From the NCBI GenBank assembly GCA_045590935.1, contig JAZNSA010000166.1, forward strand, positions 1 to 9,871: DNA of 9,871 nt. Reading direction: 5' to 3'. Every line of letters starts with the position of its first letter. The first letter of the stretch is position 1. A program made the translations under genes and the position numbers. The notes beneath the pieces were generated by a model. That model made no database searches. It had not been told where the DNA came from and saw only the letters and a list, made by a program, of their open reading frames with translations. The DNA is from CAKSHP01 sp045590935. GTDB taxonomy: Bacteria > Bacillota > Clostridia > UBA1381 > UMGS1253. Positions 6,962 to 9,871 of the stretch are shown in pieces.

Positions 6962-8896
6962 TTAGTTAAGCTTTGACTTTGTATAGCTTAAAAGTCCGCC
7001 TGCAAGAATTATCTCTTTCGCTCTTTCGCTAAGCTCGCACTTACAGATTATTTGCTTTCCGTTTGTAAGATTTTTTATAACTAAATCGTTACCTTCAATA
7101 ATGTTTTTGCGAACATTTTCTAAAACAAGTTCATCCGAAAGAGAAATGTTTTCGTAGTCAGCTTCGTTTGCGAAAGTGAGCGGCAAAATTCCCGCATTAA
7201 TAAGGTTTGAACGGTGTATCCTTGCAAAGGATTTTACCAAAACAGCTTTAATTCCAAGATACAGAGGGGCAAGGGCAGCATGCTCTCTTGAAGAACCCTG
7301 ACCGTAGTTTGCACCGCCAACAATTATACTGCTTTCGTATTCCTTGGCACGAGATGGGAAATCTTCGTCGCAAACAGTAAAGCAATAGTTTGATATTGCG
7401 GGAATGTTTGAGCGAAGAGGAAGAATTTTTGCACCTGCAGGCATAATGTGGTCTGTTGTTATATTGTCGCCTGTTTTAAGCGAGCATTTGCAAGAAATAC
7501 TTTCATCAAGCGGCTTTGTTGTTGGGAACGGCTTGATATTAGGACCACGCAAAATTTCAATTGAGCTTGCATCGCTTACACTTGCGGGAGGCTCAATCAT
7601 ATTATCATTAATTTCAAATTCCGAAGGTATTTCAAAAATTGGCATATCGCCAAGTGTTCTCGGGTCTGCAAGCGTTCCTGTTATTGCGCTGAGAGCAGCA
7701 ACTTCAGGGGAAACCAAATATATCTGACCGTCCTTTGTTCCTGAACGACCCTCAAAGTTTCTGTTAAATGTTCTTAAAGAAATACCTTTTGAGTTAGGCG
7801 ACTGACCCATTCCGATACAAGGACCGCAAGCACTTTCAAGTATTCTTGCACCCGCATCAATCATTATAGAGAGAGCGCCGTTTTTAGCAAGCATATTTAA
7901 AACCTGCTTTGAGCCCGGGGCGATTGCAAGGGAAACATCGGGATGAACTGTTTTTCCCTTAAGAATATGAGCAACCTTCATCATATCCATAAGTGAGCTG
8001 TTTGTGCACGAGCCGATACAAACCTGGTCAATCTTCATTGCACCGATTTGGCTGATGCTCTTTATATTGTCAGGTGAATGAGGACAAGCGGCAAGAGGCT
8101 CAATATCGGAAAGATTTATTTCAATCGTTTCGTCGTATTCGGCATCGGCATCTGCGCTTAGCGGAGAATATGCATCCTCACGCTTTTGCGCCTTTAAAAA
8201 TTCCTTTGTCTTTTCATCGGAGGGGAAGATTGATGTTGTTGCGCCAAGCTCGGCACCCATATTTGTTATTGTTGCACGCTCAGGAACGGAAAGACTTTTA
8301 ACGCCTTCGCCCGTATATTCAATTACTTTTCCAACTCCGCCTTTAACAGAAAGCCTTTTTAAAACTTCCAATATAACATCTTTTGCGGCACACCAAGGAT
8401 TAAGCTTTCCCGAAAGCTTAACATTAACGATTTTAGGATACGTAATATAGTATGCGCCGCCACCCATTGCAACCGCAACGTCGAGTCCGCCTGCACCGAT
8501 TGCAATCATTCCTATACCGCCGCCCGTTGGGGTATGACTATCGGAGCCGATAAGAGTTTTTCCGGGAATACCAAAGCGTTCCAAATGCACCTGATGACAA
8601 ATTCCATTACCGGGGCGGGAAAAATATATTCCATGTTTTTTTGCAATTGAGCCGATGAAACGATGGTCGTCGGCATTTTCAAAGCCTGATTGAAGCGTAT
8701 TATGGTCGATATATGCAACTGAACGCTCGGTTCTTACTCTATCGATTCCCATAGCTTCAAATTCGAGATAAGCCATTGTTCCTGTTGCATCCTGAGTTAA
8801 GGTTTGGTCAATCTTTATTCCAATTTCATTGCCTTTAACAAATTCGCCGTCAACAACATGTGCTTTCAAGATTTTTTCTGTTAGTGTTAAACCCAA
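6962..8896 (-). CDS. acn: Aconitate hydratase, short (Aquifex-type) form
   Basis: A 644-residue [4Fe-4S] enzyme that interconverts citrate and isocitrate through cis-aconitate. It is shorter than AcnA/AcnB (about 890 residues) and fits the roughly 650-residue form known from Aquifex and anaerobes. The cluster cysteines are C297 (IGSCTNS) and C357 and C360 (ACGPC). GSDSHTPTGGG (117-127) is the usual substrate-loop motif. The swivel domain has GDNITTDHIMPAG (477-489) and YGQGSSREHA (531-540), with the catalytic S536 and R537. Homologues begin MGxTLxEKIL, as this frame does from the TTG at 8896, and AAAGGA (8911-8906) lies 9 nt before that codon. The ATG at 8905 directly abuts the ribosome binding site, which makes it a poor start; a TTG at 8914 has none. 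A 3-isopropylmalate dehydratase is unlikely, because those are split into two subunits. It heads the acn-icd operon and has a strong promoter of its own. Confidence 0.93.
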   Translation of the reverse strand: MGLTLTEKILKAHVVDGEFVKGNEIGIKIDQTLTQDATGTMAYLEFEAMGIDRVRTERSVAYIDHNTLQSGFENADDHRFIGSIAKKHGIYFSRPGNGICHQVHLERFGIPGKTLIGSDSHTPTGGGIGMIAIGAGGLDVAVAMGGGAYYITYPKIVNVKLSGKLNPWCAAKDVILEVLKRLSVKGGVGKVIEYTGEGVKSLSVPERATITNMGAELGATTSIFPSDEKTKEFLKAQKREDAYSPLSADADAEYDETIEINLSDIEPLAACPHSPDNIKSISQIGAMKIDQVCIGSCTNSSLMDMMKVAHILKGKTVHPDVSLAIAPGSKQVLNMLAKNGALSIMIDAGARILESACGPCIGMGQSPNSKGISLRTFNRNFEGRSGTKDGQIYLVSPEVAALSAITGTLADPRTLGDMPIFEIPSEFEINDNMIEPPASVSDASSIEILRGPNIKPFPTTKPLDESISCKCSLKTGDNITTDHIMPAGAKILPLRSNIPAISNYCFTVCDEDFPSRAKEYESSIIVGGANYGQGSSREHAALAPLYLGIKAVLVKSFARIHRSNLINAGILPLTFANEADYENISLSDELVLENVRKNIIEGNDLVIKNLTNGKQIICKCELSERAKEIILAGGLLSYTKSKLN

Positions 8897-8944
8897 AGTT
8901 ATCATTCCTTTCAAAAAAAGTGTTTTAAAGCAGAAATGCGGGTT

Positions 8945-8954
8945 AGATGCATCT
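8945..8954. promoter_or_regulatory. 10-bp palindrome in the acn leader, possible operator
   Basis: AGATGCATCT is a perfect palindrome located at about +7 to +16 of the acn transcript, where a bound repressor would block transcription. I do not recognise it as the site of a known regulator; it is not a CcpC-type box. One 10-bp palindrome can arise by chance. Confidence 0.25.
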
Positions 8955-8967
8955 GCTTACCGCAAAC

Positions 8968-8996
8968 ATTATATCACAGCAAAAAAAGTATGTCAA
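8968..8996 (-). promoter_or_regulatory. Consensus SigA promoter of acn-icd
   Basis: On the minus strand TTGACA (8996-8991), 17 nt, TATAAT (8973-8968): both hexamers and the spacing are perfect. The transcript would start near 8961 and have a leader of about 65 nt. The promoter lies in the 146-nt gap between cwlD and acn. Confidence 0.88.
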
Positions 8997-9042
8997 TGAA
9001 TTTAGGCGAGTTTTGTTAGTTTTATTGGTTTTGACGATTATA

Positions 9043-9735
9043 TTAGCAATTTGCGGAAAAATAGTTTCTTATTCCGTTATTTATTGCGTTTGATATTTGG
9101 CTTTGGTACTCGTCGCTTTTTAGTTTTTCAAGCTCTGACGGATTTGAGAGAAATCCACATTCAACTATTACAGATGGAACAGGTGAGCTTTTTAAAAGAA
9201 AAACAGATTTTTCAGCAGCCATTGCCTGACGTTTATTTGTTGGGTCGATTTTTGCAAGCTCGGATTGGATTTCTTCAGCAAGAAGCTTTGCGTTTTCGTT
9301 TGTTTTATCGTAGATAACCTGAGCACCGTAATATTTTTGTTGCTCAAATTTGTTCATATGGATACTGACAAATATATCAGCGTTTGATGAGCTTTTGAGT
9401 GATTGACGCTTTCTCATATCAGAACGCTTTTTTTCGGCGATTGATTTTAGATTTTTATCGTGTATGCCGTTTTCTGTTGTGCGAGTCATAATTACGTTAT
9501 AATCTTCTGAAAGCATGTTTTCAAGCTTTTTTGAAACAGAGAGATTCAAAGTTGCTTCTTTTGTTTTATCCGCTCCAACACATCCGCCATCGGGCTCACC
9601 ATGACCTGCATCTATGATTATGGTTGGAGACTCATTTTTTTCGGAAGCTAATGCGACTATAAATATTGTACAGAGCAAAAAAGTCAAAAGCACGCCTGTG
9701 AGTATAAGGTAAGTTTTTTTTATGACAATAAACAT
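9043..9735 (-). CDS. cwlD: N-acetylmuramoyl-L-alanine amidase, CwlD-like (Amidase_3)
   Basis: A 230-residue zinc amidase that cuts the bond between muramic acid and the stem peptide. The B. subtilis CwlD (237 residues) prepares muramic-delta-lactam in the spore cortex so that germination enzymes can recognise it. Residues 8-29 form an N-terminal membrane anchor or uncleaved signal, so the catalytic part lies outside the membrane. The zinc ligands are H45 (DAGHGE), E60 (KEATLNL) and H126 (SIHMN), with the catalytic E192 in VECGFLSN. The CwlD name rests on length, the single anchor and the absence of cell-wall-binding repeats; another sporulation or housekeeping Amidase_3 is possible. The ATG follows GGGAGG (9750-9745) at 9 nt. 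No terminator is seen before the acn promoter, so read-through is possible. I could not identify a sporulation sigma factor promoter with confidence. Confidence 0.88.
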   Translation of the reverse strand: MFIVIKKTYLILTGVLLTFLLCTIFIVALASEKNESPTIIIDAGHGEPDGGCVGADKTKEATLNLSVSKKLENMLSEDYNVIMTRTTENGIHDKNLKSIAEKKRSDMRKRQSLKSSSNADIFVSIHMNKFEQQKYYGAQVIYDKTNENAKLLAEEIQSELAKIDPTNKRQAMAAEKSVFLLKSSPVPSVIVECGFLSNPSELEKLKSDEYQSQISNAINNGIRNYFSANC

Positions 9736-9812
9736 TTTTATTATCCTCCCAATAAATATTTGGTTTAACTATTAATATGTGGAAATAATTTTAAATAGAA
9801 GTAGGGGAGGAT

Positions 9813-9871
9813 ATGAGGAAAATTTGGCGGGCGGTTGATAATCGTCTAACGGCATCAAAGATTGGAAAAAT
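9813..9871 (+). CDS. Possible start of a divergent gene, cut by the right edge
   Basis: An ATG at 9813 opens a frame that reads MRKIWRAVDNRLTASKIGK and is still open at the window end. GGGGAGG lies at 9804-9810, only 2 nt before the ATG, which is shorter than usual; no better in-frame start is present before the edge, and the upstream frame closes at 9792. The gene would be transcribed away from cwlD. I do not recognise the family from 19 residues. Confidence 0.42.
   Translation, partial: MRKIWRAVDNRLTASKIGK

Noticed and set aside
7404..7727. 107-codon plus-strand frame inside acn
   Set aside because: Shadow of the aconitase gene; the same holds for 8074-8301 plus and 8512-8718 minus.
9051..9317. 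88-codon plus-strand frame opposite cwlD
   Set aside because: Shadow of cwlD; it has no start signals, and the amidase frame carries all the zinc ligands.
1..9871. CRISPR array, prophage, insertion sequence, tRNA or rRNA
   Set aside because: No regularly spaced repeats, transposase or integrase motifs, terminal inverted repeats or RNA gene signatures were seen on either strand.

Overview
The window looks like part of a chromosome of a low-GC, spore-forming member of the Clostridia. The evidence is AT-rich DNA with strong SigA-type promoters and GGAGG ribosome binding sites, a CwlD-type spore-cortex amidase, and a stand-alone NifS/NifU iron-sulfur cluster assembly pair. A short aconitase and a eukaryote-like NADP isocitrate dehydrogenase, both types reported in anaerobic bacteria, fit the same picture. 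The exact genus cannot be read from the sequence.

Layout. Bases 1-160 (minus strand) hold the wreck of a pyruvate kinase gene: a good ribosome binding site and about 16 N-terminal codons joined, out of frame, to the C-terminal part of the same family, with the catalytic barrel missing. Diverging from it is putP (407-1933, plus), a sodium/proline symporter with its own promoter and a perfect 18-bp-stem terminator. Next on the plus strand is a MATE-family exporter (2248-3603) behind a consensus promoter and a roughly 185-nt leader that carries a possible 13-codon reading frame. The nifS-nifU pair follows (3821-5432, plus), with an 8-nt overlap between the genes and a long terminator hairpin after nifU.

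Between 5433 and 5733 two converging transcription units meet. The space holds the nifU terminator, a short orphan protein-like fragment, and the terminator of the minus-strand unit. That unit is acn-icd (8896 down to 5734), transcribed from a perfect TTGACA-17-TATAAT promoter. It encodes two consecutive steps from citrate to 2-oxoglutarate; citrate synthase is not in the window. Upstream and also on the minus strand is cwlD (9735-9043). A possible divergent gene starts at 9813 and runs off the right edge.

How the genes fit together. acn and icd form one metabolic operon, most likely supplying 2-oxoglutarate for glutamate synthesis in an anaerobe. The NifS/NifU pair makes Fe-S clusters of the kind aconitase needs, though the two operons are separately transcribed. 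PutP and the MATE exporter are single-gene units. I see no CRISPR array, phage, transposon, rRNA, tRNA or recognisable riboswitch. I found no convincing new multi-gene system. The most notable observation is the internally deleted pyruvate kinase gene at the left edge.
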